Shown here piece by piece: positions 1 to 6,575 of a DNA stretch of 7,055 nt. The position numbers and the translations under genes are program-made. How positions within the stretch are numbered: the stretch's first letter is position 1; every line of letters starts with the position of its first letter. Source of the stretch: a candidate division FCPU426 bacterium (GTDB taxonomy: Bacteria > Oederibacteriota > JAAXVQ01 > JAUVAV01). The notes under the pieces are model-generated. The model was not told where the DNA came from, ran no database searches, and saw only the letters and a list, made by a program, of their open reading frames with translations. The DNA is taken from contig JAUXBQ010000139.1 of assembly GCA_030619365.1 (NCBI GenBank), forward strand, positions 1 to 7,055, written 5' to 3'.

Positions 1-385
1 CCGCGGCCGGCGGAAAGATGCCGGAGTCGGTCCAGGTGAAGCCCAGGAGCAGGCGCTTGGCGGCCGCTTCCGTGGCCTTGCCCTGTCCCACGATTTTCCG
101 GCTCTGGAACAACTCGGCAATACGCTGGGCGAAATCTTCCGGATTAAAACGCTCGCAGTGGAGCAGGCTGAGAATCAGTTCGCGGGTGAGTTGGGAATCA
201 TCGCTGTACTGACCAAAGACAAAGGGATAATGCGTCCATTCGCCGGCCAGCCCGCTCTGCAGTATCTGTTCGGTGTAGCGCTGACAGATCAGCGGCGGGT
301 ATCCTTCCACCGGGAATCCCAGCGCGTCACCCAGGCACAAGCCGATCAGGCATCCTTGAAATTGATCCTTACGTGGTAGTGTCAT
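1..385 (-). CDS. ADP-ribosylglycohydrolase family protein (N-terminal part, cut by window edge)
   Basis: This is a partial gene: the first 128 residues are visible and the rest lies left of the window. The family (DraG/ARH fold) are binuclear metal hydrolases that remove ADP-ribose from proteins or small molecules. The N-terminus shows the family pattern GCLIGLCLGDALGFPVE at residues 11-27. YSDDSQLT at 60-67 matches the (Y/T)DD(T/S) metal-ligand motif, with D62 and D63 as the expected ligands. GQGKATEAAAKRLLLG at about 100-115 fits the glycine/alanine-rich substrate-loop helix of the family. The start is ATG at 385, with AAGGA at 392-396 and a 6-nt gap. It lies 106 nt downstream of bioD and has its own plausible promoter, so it need not belong to the biotin operon. 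The actual substrate cannot be told from this fragment. Confidence 0.88.
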   Translation of the reverse strand, partial: MTLPRKDQFQGCLIGLCLGDALGFPVEGYPPLICQRYTEQILQSGLAGEWTHYPFVFGQYSDDSQLTRELILSLLHCERFNPEDFAQRIAELFQSRKIVGQGKATEAAAKRLLLGFTWTDSGIFPPAA

Positions 386-420
386 TGTGCGTCCTTGCGT
401 GTCCGCCTGTTGCGTGCTTA

Positions 421-455
421 ATTATTACTATAATTCAATTTTACCTCAAAAACAA
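421..455 (-). promoter_or_regulatory. Candidate sigma70-type promoter(s) for the ADP-ribosylglycohydrolase gene
   Basis: In the short A+T-rich gap before the hydrolase gene, two overlapping -35/-10 pairs can be read on the minus strand. One is TTGAGG (444-449), 17 nt, then AATAAT (421-426). The other is TTGTTT (450-455), 17 nt, then TATAGT (427-432). Both -10 boxes match the consensus at 5 of 6 positions, while the -35 boxes are weak. The location, 36 to 70 nt upstream of the ATG, is sensible. Inference from pattern only. Confidence 0.4.
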
Positions 456-472
456 GCGATAGCTAAGTATCG
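445..472 (-). terminator. Weak candidate terminator after bioD
   Basis: About 20 nt past the bioD stop, the minus strand has CGATA-(6 nt)-TATCG (457-472), a 5-bp stem, followed by a short T-rich run (CTTGTTTTTG). The stem is short and A+T-containing, so termination would be inefficient. It also overlaps the -35 region of the candidate downstream promoter. Confidence 0.22.
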
Positions 473-491
473 TCAGTACGTTCCCCGAGCT

Positions 492-1169
492 TTAGCGCTC
501 CAGGTGCAGCAGGCGCGCAAAGGGAGCGGCAACCGCGTCTCCGGGCTGCGCCAGGGCGGGAAGGTCCACCAGGGGCAAATGCGGATACCGTCTCTGTAAA
601 AATTGACGCGTGTCCGCGGTGACTTCCGTGGCCGCGGGAACGCCCAGATTGTAAACCAGGCCGCAGAGGGGAATCCGGCGCTGCTGCAAGCTTTCAACGG
701 TCAGCAGGGTATGATTGATGCTACCCAGCTTGGGCGAGGTAACCACCAGCGTGGGATACCTGCGCTGGGATATGAAATCCAGCACGGTCTCCTGTTCGGT
801 CAGCGGTACAAAGATGCCACCCACCCCCTCCACGATCACGGTTTCGAAAAACCGGCTCAGCTGGTCCAGGGCCGAAGTCAGATTGCGGGTGCTGATGGTC
901 TGCTCGGCCAGGCGCGCGGCCAGGTGCGGGGAGGCGGGATAGGGGAAAGTATAGGGGCAGGTCAATCCGTCCTCGTCGAAAGGGGTTACGGGCATTTGCA
1001 TGATTTTACGATGCGTTACGATGTCCTCGGACAGTCCGCTGGACCCGGTTTGCACGATCTTGGCGGTAATGACTTTGCGGCCCATCCCGGCCAAGTGACG
1101 CCCCAGCAGGCCGGTGACAATGGTTTTGCCAATCCCCGTGTCAATGCCGCTTACGAAGATGACCGACAT
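492..1169 (-). CDS. bioD: BioD, ATP-dependent dethiobiotin synthetase
   Basis: It closes the ureido ring of dethiobiotin from 7,8-diaminopelargonate, CO2 and ATP, the penultimate step of biotin synthesis, in the cytoplasm. The protein is 225 aa, the usual family length. The P-loop GIDTGIGKT sits at residues 8-16 (K15, T16), the active-site lysine in AKIVQTG is K37, and VEGVGGIFVP at 113-122 is the EGAGG-type magnesium/phosphate motif. SPKLGSINHTLL at 145-156 is the conserved lid/nucleotide region. KIVQTG in place of KPVQTG and the CPYTFPYPASPH segment resemble Haemophilus/Bacteroides-type BioD. The motif has valine where alanine is usual (EGVGG). The start is ATG at 1169, with GGAGG at 1175-1179 and a 5-nt spacer, inside the end of bioC. 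The genes overlap by 19 nt, which suggests translational coupling. It is the last gene of the operon. A longer in-frame reading upstream only shadows bioC and adds no conserved sequence. Confidence 0.97.
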   Translation of the reverse strand: MSVIFVSGIDTGIGKTIVTGLLGRHLAGMGRKVITAKIVQTGSSGLSEDIVTHRKIMQMPVTPFDEDGLTCPYTFPYPASPHLAARLAEQTISTRNLTSALDQLSRFFETVIVEGVGGIFVPLTEQETVLDFISQRRYPTLVVTSPKLGSINHTLLTVESLQQRRIPLCGLVYNLGVPAATEVTADTRQFLQRRYPHLPLVDLPALAQPGDAVAAPFARLLHLER

Positions 1170-1927
1170 GCGGGCCTCCGCGCGATGAAATAGAGCGGGT
1201 GGTACGTCAGGGGCACTCCCCGCGCGTCCCCGTAGGCCGCCTGGTAGCGGTGTATCCACTGGCGCAGGGCGGTTCGGGTCCAGGAGCGTGGCGCCAGACT
1301 GTTGACGCCGATGGTCTGCATATGCTTCAGCACGGCCCAGGGGCCGGGAAAACGGAGTTCCCGCACCTCCTGCTCGACCAGCAGTAAATCGAAATGAGGA
1401 CGCAGCAGCCGCTCCCACTGTTCTAGGTCAGGATATGACAGGCCGGGTTGCCGGACGCGGGCCAGTTCTTTGAAGTTATCCGGCCCGAAACTGGTGAAGG
1501 CCAAGCCGCCGCCGGGCTTCAGCAGACCGGCCATTTTCGGGAGAAAAGCGGATAAGTCCTGAAGCCATTGGAAAGTGGCGTTGGATATGATCAGGTCCTG
1601 GGATCCGGGAAAATACTCGATATGCTCGGCGTCACCGGAGATAAACCGCGTCCGGTTGTCCCGGTCCGGGGGCAGGTGCGTCCGGCAGGCCTCCACCAGG
1701 TCATTGGCAAGCAACTGGTCAAAACGGAGATGGGCGCTGATCTGGCGCGTCAACAACCCGGTCCCGCAGCCGATTTCCAGAATACGGGGGAAGTGGTCTC
1801 CCAGCGTCGCGCGGACCCGTGTGGTCAGCGCCTCGGCCATCCGGGCCTGGATCGGCGCGTTTTGGTCATACGTGGGGCGTGCCCGGTCGAAGCGTTGCTG
1901 GATGAGTTTTTTATTCCTAACCGTCAT
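1151..1927 (-). CDS. bioC: BioC, malonyl-ACP O-methyltransferase
   Basis: A SAM-dependent methyltransferase that methylates the free carboxyl of malonyl-ACP. This lets the fatty acid synthesis cycle extend it to pimeloyl-ACP methyl ester. The protein is 258 aa, close to the E. coli enzyme. The N-terminal RFDRARPTYDQNAPIQ (12-27) is the BioC signature. The SAM-binding motif I ILEIGCGTGLLT is at 49-60, the acidic GDAEHI at 98-103, DLIISNATFQWL at 111-122 (motif II/post region) and LLKPGGGLAF at 135-144 (motif III). The C-terminal TYHPLYFIARR is typical. The chosen start is ATG at 1927, which gives the expected N-terminus. An upstream in-frame ATG (1981) would add 18 unlikely residues. The best ribosome site is GGGAGG at 1940-1945, 12 nt away, rather far. 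Because the start overlaps the bioG stop by 11 nt, initiation may depend on bioG translation. Confidence 0.96.
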   Translation of the reverse strand: MTVRNKKLIQQRFDRARPTYDQNAPIQARMAEALTTRVRATLGDHFPRILEIGCGTGLLTRQISAHLRFDQLLANDLVEACRTHLPPDRDNRTRFISGDAEHIEYFPGSQDLIISNATFQWLQDLSAFLPKMAGLLKPGGGLAFTSFGPDNFKELARVRQPGLSYPDLEQWERLLRPHFDLLLVEQEVRELRFPGPWAVLKHMQTIGVNSLAPRSWTRTALRQWIHRYQAAYGDARGVPLTYHPLYFIARRPACRSSS

Positions 1928-2579
1928 CGGACAGCACTGCCTCCCACGTGTTCCAAAGATAAAAAGGGAAATGACCGCCATTGGTTTTGCGAACCGCGCT
2001 TCGGGTTTTCCAGTAGCGGAGCTGGTTCCGGGCCGGCATGATCCGGTCCCGGGCGCTGATGAGAGCGGTGGTAAAAGGCGCGGGCAACAGGCACGCGGCC
2101 CCTGTCAGGGCCAGCAATTCCTCGTGCTGCTCGGCGAAAGCGCGGGCGGGCGGCCGGCCCATAAAACGGGCGGCATCTTCATCGTTAGCAAACATATGGC
2201 GGTAAAAACGGTCCCGACGTCCGGTGGAAAGCCGGCCGGCCATCTCAAGGAACGCCTCGGGCGGGATGCCGTGCAGCGGATGAATGGGGTCGGAGGTGCC
2301 GTTCACCGCGAGATCAAAGGAGACCGAGGCAGGCGCGGTTCCCGCCCAGGCGCCCGCGGCCCATACGCCGAAGGACCAGGCGATCTGGCGAACGCGGCCA
2401 TAAGCGCCGTCTAGACGGGCGAGTTCGTCCGGGGGGGAGAGGGTCCGGTAATCATATAGCATGAGCACGTCATGGGCCGCGCCGGTCAGGTGAGAGAAGG
2501 GACGCTCGTCCATTCCCCAGCCGTTCCAAAACAAAAGCAGGTCCGGGTGAGCCCCTCGCTGCAGCCATTTACTTTTCAT
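1917..2579 (-). CDS. bioG: BioG, pimeloyl-ACP methyl ester carboxylesterase
   Basis: An alpha/beta-hydrolase of the BioG (DUF452) type that demethylates pimeloyl-ACP methyl ester. It ends elongation and delivers pimeloyl-ACP to BioF, replacing BioH. The protein is 220 aa. The N-terminal LLLFWNGWGMD (14-24) matches the 'F(A/N)GWG' oxyanion region. The nucleophile elbow is IAWSFGVWAAG (66-76) with S69, in the AWS(M/F)GVW form peculiar to BioG rather than the standard GxSxG. AVNGT (91-95) follows. The catalytic acid is likely D178 in SARDRIMP and the base H203 in GGHFPF. The triad is therefore complete. The start is ATG at 2579, with AAGGGG at 2585-2590 (5-nt spacer), and it overlaps the bioF stop as ATGA. 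In some Bacteroidetes BioG is fused to BioC; here the two are separate but overlap by 11 nt. Adjacency to bioC and bioF supports the call. Confidence 0.94.
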   Translation of the reverse strand: MKSKWLQRGAHPDLLLFWNGWGMDERPFSHLTGAAHDVLMLYDYRTLSPPDELARLDGAYGRVRQIAWSFGVWAAGAWAGTAPASVSFDLAVNGTSDPIHPLHGIPPEAFLEMAGRLSTGRRDRFYRHMFANDEDAARFMGRPPARAFAEQHEELLALTGAACLLPAPFTTALISARDRIMPARNQLRYWKTRSAVRKTNGGHFPFYLWNTWEAVLSDDG

Positions 2580-3790
2580 GGCCGCCCCTTCCCCGGTGTT
2601 GCGCGAATAAACTTCCGGAGCAGCCCGGGCAGCTCGCGCACGTCGTCCCAGTCCAGGTTGGCTGTCAGGGAAATGCGGAGGCGCGCCGTTCCCTCGGGAA
2701 CGGTCGGCGGACGGATGGCCATAAGCTGGTACCCGCGCCCCTGCAGAAAGTCAGCCGTCTGCAGTGCCCGGTCATTATCGCCGATGAGGACCGGAATAAT
2801 CTGGCTGTTTCCCAGGATTTCCAAGCCGGCTGCTTTCAGTTCCCGGCGCAGTTGCCCGGACAGGGTGGCCAAATGCGCCAGCCGGGACCGCAGGTCCGGC
2901 AACCGCGCCAATAAAAACCGGAGCCAGTGAACCAGAATCGGCGGCAGCGCGGTCGTGTAGATAAAGGGGCGCATGCGATTGACCAGCAGGTCAACAAAGG
3001 GCTGGTCAGCCGTGAGAAACGCGCCCAACGCAGCCAGGGCTTTGCCAAAGGTCCCGACCAGGAGATCAATGTCCGGGATCGTGTGCGTGGCCTCGCACCA
3101 GCCGAGGCCGCGGCGGCCGAAGACGCCGAACGCATGCGCTTCGTCCACGTACAACAACGCCTGGTGCCGGCGCTTCAGGCGGACCAGGGCCGGCAGGTCG
3201 GCGGTGTCCCCGTCCATGCTGAAGACGCTCTCCGTCACCACCAGTTTGTGCCGGGCGCCGGGTCCGTATTTGGCCAGCAGGGTCTCTAAATGGCCGTAAT
3301 CCAGGTGGCGGAAGCGGTGGAACCGTGCGCCCGAGAGGCGTATGCCGTCCATGAGACTGGCATGCGACAGGCGATCGACAAAGACCTGGTCCTGGGGGCC
3401 CAAGAGAGCCGACAGGATGCCCAGGTTGGCTTGATACCCGGAATTGAACACCAGGGCCGACTCGCGCCGGAAACAGCGGGCCAGGTCATTTTCCAGCAGA
3501 TCGTATTGGCGGTGGTTGCCGGTCAGGAGGCGGGAGGCCGAGGCGCCGAAACCGAAATCGTCGATGAGATCGGAGCGGTCCTGTTGGGCCAGGAATTCCT
3601 GGTGAAGGGCCATGTCCGTGGCCAGGCCGAGATAATCATTGGCGGACAGGTTCAGAAATCGCCGGTCTTCACGCCAGACGTATTTTCCTTCCCGTTTTTC
3701 CCAGGTCCGCAGTTCCCGGTAATTATTGCGGGCTTTGAGGTCATCCCGCTCCGAGTGCAACGCGGATCTCCAGTCAGGCTGATTGTCCAT
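2576..3790 (-). CDS. bioF: BioF, 8-amino-7-oxononanoate (KAPA) synthase
   Basis: A PLP-dependent alpha-oxoamine synthase (fold type I) that condenses pimeloyl-ACP (or CoA) with L-alanine to give KAPA, releasing CO2. The protein is 404 aa, slightly longer than E. coli BioF (384), mostly through a polar N-terminal extension. Visible landmarks are FLNLSANDYLGLA (45-57), GFGASASRLLTGNH (80-93), SHASLMDG (142-149) with H143 that stacks on PLP, YVDEAHAFGVFG (214-225) with D216 for the PLP nitrogen, and LLVGTFGKALAALGAF (243-258) with the Schiff-base lysine K250. PPTVPEGTARLRISLTA (361-377) is the C-terminal signature. The start is either ATG at 3790 (AAGGA at 3800-3804, 9-nt gap) or the GTG immediately before it at 3793 (6-nt gap); they differ by one residue. 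It is 20 nt after bioA, and its TGA overlaps the bioG start. Confidence 0.97.
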   Translation of the reverse strand: MDNQPDWRSALHSERDDLKARNNYRELRTWEKREGKYVWREDRRFLNLSANDYLGLATDMALHQEFLAQQDRSDLIDDFGFGASASRLLTGNHRQYDLLENDLARCFRRESALVFNSGYQANLGILSALLGPQDQVFVDRLSHASLMDGIRLSGARFHRFRHLDYGHLETLLAKYGPGARHKLVVTESVFSMDGDTADLPALVRLKRRHQALLYVDEAHAFGVFGRRGLGWCEATHTIPDIDLLVGTFGKALAALGAFLTADQPFVDLLVNRMRPFIYTTALPPILVHWLRFLLARLPDLRSRLAHLATLSGQLRRELKAAGLEILGNSQIIPVLIGDNDRALQTADFLQGRGYQLMAIRPPTVPEGTARLRISLTANLDWDDVRELPGLLRKFIRATPGKGRP

Positions 3791-3810
3791 CACAGGCAGT
3801 CCTTTTCGCC

Positions 3811-5193
3811 TTACTTACCCGCGGCAGCCACGACCGTCTGGATCGCTTCGCGGCTTTTAGCGAGAATGGCGTCGACGTCCTCTTTCGTGACCATGAGGGG
3901 TAAAAACCAGTATATCGTATCATCCAGTGGCCGGAGCAGCAGGTTGTTCCGGAGGGACTGGAGATAGATTTGCCACCCGATCCGGCGGGCAGGCTCGAAA
4001 CGCTTCTTCGCCGCCCGGCTTTTTACCACGTCCACGGCGCCCACGAAACCCAGTTGGCGAATATCGCCGATGAAATCAAAGGACTCGAACTGCCGCAGGC
4101 GCTGGCTGAAATAAGCGAGGACTTTCGCCCGGCTGGCGGGCAGGTCCTGCGTCTCGAACAATTTCAGGTTTTCGATCGCGGCCGCGCACGCCAGGGGATT
4201 GGCCGTGTAGGTATGGCCGTGAAAAAAGGTCTTGCTGGCCAGGTCGTCGCTGACAAAGGCCTGGTAGATCGGCTCGCGCGTTACGGTCAGCGCCATGGGC
4301 AGGTACCCGGCGGTTAGGCCCTTGGCCAGACAGATGAAATCCGGCACGGCCCCGGATTGCTGGTAGGCGAATCGCGTGCCCGTGCGGCCGAACCCGGTAG
4401 CGACCTCGTCAAAGATAAGGAGGATATCCAGCTCCCGCGTGAGTTCGCGCAGCCGCTCCAGGTAAGCCGGGGGATACACCGAAATACCGGCCGCGCCCTG
4501 CAATAGCGGCTCCACGATAACCGCCGCGATTTCCCGGCGCCGGCGGGTCAGTATTTTTTCCATGGATTGGAAGCACTCCAGGGCGCAGGCCGTATCCCGG
4601 GCGGCGTAGGTGAACGCGGACTTGCGGTGCGGGCAGGTCCGGCACTGGGGGGACGCGGCCTGCCAGGACTTGAAGCGCAGGGGCGCGTAGAGCTTATGGT
4701 ACAGGGCGATGCCGCCCACGCTCATGGCGCCGGCCGTGTCACCGTGATAGGCGTTTTCCAGAAAGACGAAACGCGTCTTTTTTTTCTGGCCCAGATTCTG
4801 CCAGTATTGAAATGCCATTTTGAGCGCCACTTCGGTGGAGGTGGCGCCGCTGTCGGAAAAGAAGTGTCGGCACAGGGAGGGATGCAAGAAAGCGGAGAGC
4901 CGGTCAACCACTTCCGCGGCCCCGGGATGGGTGATACCCGCGAAATGCACGTGTTCCAGGCGTCCCAACTGGTCAATCAGGCCTTGGTTGATATCCGGGT
5001 GGCCGTGGCCGTGGACATTGCACCACCAGGACGAGAGGGTGTCGTAGTATTCGGTGCCGTCCGCGTCGTAGAGCTTGACCCCTTCGCCCCGCACCATGAC
5101 CAGTGGGTCGCGATCGGCGTAGTCCTTCATCTGCGTGTAGGGGTGCCAGATCAGGCGGCGATCCGTTGCCAGCGTCCGTTCCTTGTCGTACAT
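3811..5193 (-). CDS. bioA: BioA, adenosylmethionine-8-amino-7-oxononanoate aminotransferase (DAPA synthase)
   Basis: A class III PLP aminotransferase converting KAPA to 7,8-diaminopelargonate, usually with SAM as amino donor. The protein is 460 aa, longer than E. coli BioA (429). IWHPYTQM (15-22) is the BioA N-terminus. SSWWCNVHGHGHP (54-66) carries the two substrate-site tryptophans. FSDSGATSTEVALKMA (112-127) is the phosphate-binding region, AYHGDTAGAMSVGG (148-161) follows, LLIFDEVATGFGRTG (258-272) has D262 contacting PLP, and CLAKGLTAGYLPM (288-300) has the Schiff-base lysine K291. FFHGHTYTANPLACAAA (323-339) is the other family block. A central stretch (181-207) has four cysteines, C184-x2-C187 and C203-x3-C207, found in one branch of BioA proteins but absent from E. 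coli. The start is ATG at 5193, with GAGAGG at 5200-5205 and a 6-nt spacer, better than an in-frame TTG at 5199. The leader upstream is repeat DNA. The donor (SAM or lysine) cannot be fixed by eye. Confidence 0.96.
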   Translation of the reverse strand: MYDKERTLATDRRLIWHPYTQMKDYADRDPLVMVRGEGVKLYDADGTEYYDTLSSWWCNVHGHGHPDINQGLIDQLGRLEHVHFAGITHPGAAEVVDRLSAFLHPSLCRHFFSDSGATSTEVALKMAFQYWQNLGQKKKTRFVFLENAYHGDTAGAMSVGGIALYHKLYAPLRFKSWQAASPQCRTCPHRKSAFTYAARDTACALECFQSMEKILTRRRREIAAVIVEPLLQGAAGISVYPPAYLERLRELTRELDILLIFDEVATGFGRTGTRFAYQQSGAVPDFICLAKGLTAGYLPMALTVTREPIYQAFVSDDLASKTFFHGHTYTANPLACAAAIENLKLFETQDLPASRAKVLAYFSQRLRQFESFDFIGDIRQLGFVGAVDVVKSRAAKKRFEPARRIGWQIYLQSLRNNLLLRPLDDTIYWFLPLMVTKEDVDAILAKSREAIQTVVAAAGK

Positions 5194-5210
5194 GGCCAAC
5201 CTCTCAAAAA

Positions 5211-5500
5211 GAAATGATCACGAATAAAAATCAAAAGATGATCACGAAGAGCACGAAGCGCTCACCACGAAGAGCACAAAATAAATAAAAAAGATGATCA
5301 CGAAGTACACGAAGACCTGACCACGAAGAGCACGAAGGAAAAGCAAATTAAGGGTTAAGGACACATAGGTAAAGATAAAGAAAGAAAAGAAAAAAATATG
5401 ACCAAATGTTTTTACCCCTAATTATTCTTTATTTTTCGTGCTCTTCGTGATCGTTTTTTCTTCTCTTTCGTGTCCTTCGTGATCGTCTTTTTTGATCCGT
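5211..5500 (-). repeat. Compound palindromic repeat, copy A (between bioB and bioA)
   Basis: This fills the 312-bp bioB-bioA gap. On the plus strand the left arm has four degenerate copies of a two-part unit like GATCACGAAGAGCACGAAG (5240-5258, 5265-5280, 5296-5314, 5319-5337). The right arm has the reverse complement (TTCGTGCTCTTCGTGATCG at 5435-5453 and a variant at 5467-5485). Between them is a core of about 95 bp (5339-5433) with a second, inner inverted pair: AATTAAGGGTTAAGG near 5347-5361 against TACCCCTAATTATT near 5413-5426. A purine-rich run lies at 5366-5397. The same arms and core occur in the opposite orientation to the right of bioB. In a bioB-bioA transcript the arms could pair over about 18 bp (one G-U). 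I recall CACGAAG-type spacer repeats from many environmental genomes but cannot name a family. No open reading frame here looks real, and I see no good bioA promoter in it. Confidence 0.85.
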
Positions 5501-5505
5501 CTTTA

Positions 5506-6519
5506 TTATTTAAATCCTTCTAATTCATTTAGGAATGTGTTGTCTTCGGCAGTGTCGCGGCCGCGGGTGGTGAGGTAGCCGCCGGTTAAGAGGCCGTTGG
5601 CCCCGGCCAGCATGAGCAGGCCCTGAAAGTCCTTCATTTTCGTTTCCCGCCCGGCCGCGAATTTGATGATCCGGCTGGGATGAATCAACCGGAAGAGGGC
5701 GAAGGTCTTAGCGATCTCGGACACGGGAACCAAGGGCTGGGATTCCAGGGCCGTGCCGGGGAGGGGGATTAAAACGTTCAGGGGGATCACGTCTACCTCC
5801 AGGTCCCGCAGCGTCAGGGCCAGTTCCACGCGGTCTGCCATGGTTTCGCCCAGGCCGATGATACCACCTGCGCAGGTCCGGATGCCCACCGCGCGCAGCA
5901 GGCGCAGGGTATGGATACGCGCTTCCACGCTGTGGGTGGCGGACACCAGCTCGCCGTAACGGCGGGGCTCCACTTGCAAATTCAGATTGTAATGATCTAG
6001 GCCCGCCAGGGCCAGGGCGGAAACGGTTTCTTCGGACAAAATGCCCAGCGAGGCGCACACGCCCAGATCAGGCAATTGTTCGTGTATAACCGCGATGGCG
6101 TCCAGGATTTGCTGGAACTCCGGGGTTACGCGCGCGTAACCAGTGCCGCTGGTGACAATACCAAAGGCGCGCACTCCATTGGCTTGGGCCTGGGCCGCGG
6201 CTGCCAGGATAGCTTCCCGCGTAATCAGGGGATAGGTCTCGATCCGCGCGGTATGATAACTGGATTGCGCGCAGAATTTACAGTCCTCGGCGCAGGCCCC
6301 GGACTTGGCATTGACAATGGTGCAGGCGTGTGTGTCCGGCGCGAATTGGGTCTGGACTTTATGCGCGAGGGAAACCAGGTCCAGCACGTCGCGGCCCGGC
6401 AGGGCGGCCAGGCGCAGGGCCTGTTCCCGGGACAGGCGCTCTTCGGACAGAACCGGATACGCGGCCAGCACGTCCGGATGCATGCGCGCCGGCCGCCGGG
6501 TGGATATAGACACGGGCAT
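5506..6519 (-). CDS. bioB: BioB, biotin synthase (radical SAM; anaerobe-type cysteine pattern)
   Basis: It inserts sulfur into dethiobiotin to make biotin, using a radical-SAM [4Fe-4S] cluster and an auxiliary Fe-S cluster as sulfur source. The protein is 337 aa, near the family norm. The radical-SAM motif CAEDCKFC gives C76, C80 and C83. YNLNLQVEP (177-185), TCAGGIIGLGE (215-225), PLNVLIPLPGT (246-256) and FAAGRE (287-292) are BioB blocks. By eye alignment to E. coli, C155 and C216 match C128 and C188, but the C97 position falls at about G120 and R260 is K286. An extra cysteine, C66 (HACTIVNAKSG), appears instead. These six are the only cysteines. This pattern fits Type II BioB, reported to carry a 4Fe-5S auxiliary cluster in anaerobes. 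The start is ATG at 6519 with AAGGGAG at 6528-6534 (8-nt gap); a longer upstream frame lacks conserved sequence. It ends in tandem TAA TAA. Confidence 0.97.
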   Translation of the reverse strand: MPVSISTRRPARMHPDVLAAYPVLSEERLSREQALRLAALPGRDVLDLVSLAHKVQTQFAPDTHACTIVNAKSGACAEDCKFCAQSSYHTARIETYPLITREAILAAAAQAQANGVRAFGIVTSGTGYARVTPEFQQILDAIAVIHEQLPDLGVCASLGILSEETVSALALAGLDHYNLNLQVEPRRYGELVSATHSVEARIHTLRLLRAVGIRTCAGGIIGLGETMADRVELALTLRDLEVDVIPLNVLIPLPGTALESQPLVPVSEIAKTFALFRLIHPSRIIKFAAGRETKMKDFQGLLMLAGANGLLTGGYLTTRGRDTAEDNTFLNELEGFK

Positions 6520-6541
6520 GCGTGATTCTCCCTTGGGGAAA

Positions 6542-6573
6542 ACGTTTACCCTGGAAACATACCAGGTTGACAA
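6542..6573 (-). promoter_or_regulatory. Candidate BirA (biotin repressor) operator in the bioB leader
   Basis: Reading the minus strand, TTGTCAACC (6565-6573), 14 nt, then GGTAAACGT (6542-6550) resembles the BirA operator TTGTAAACC-N14/16-GGTTTACAA. The first half matches 8 of 9 positions, the second only 5 of 9. It begins right after the candidate -10 box, so a bound repressor would cover the transcription start. The inner part also contains CCTGG-(7 nt)-CCAGG (6550-6566), which could form a small leader hairpin. birA is not in the window. Inference. Confidence 0.35.
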
Positions 6574-6575
6574 TG

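Noticed and set aside
1927..1981. Longer bioC start at the upstream ATG (1981)
   Set aside because: The added 18 residues lie within bioG, are not family-like, and the 1927 start gives the normal BioC N-terminus.
1575..2414. Long plus-strand open frame opposite bioG and bioC
   Set aside because: It is antisense to two genes with full family motifs, shows no recognisable domain and reflects high G+C at codon third positions. The same holds for the other plus-strand frames between 492 and 6519.
5214..5500. CRISPR array
   Set aside because: Units are degenerate, spacing is irregular, there are no spacers of even length, and the units invert across a core. No cas gene is present.
5451..5505. 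Intrinsic terminator directly after bioB
   Set aside because: T-rich tracts exist but no short G+C-rich stem precedes one on the minus strand; only the long, wide-loop repeat pairing is possible.
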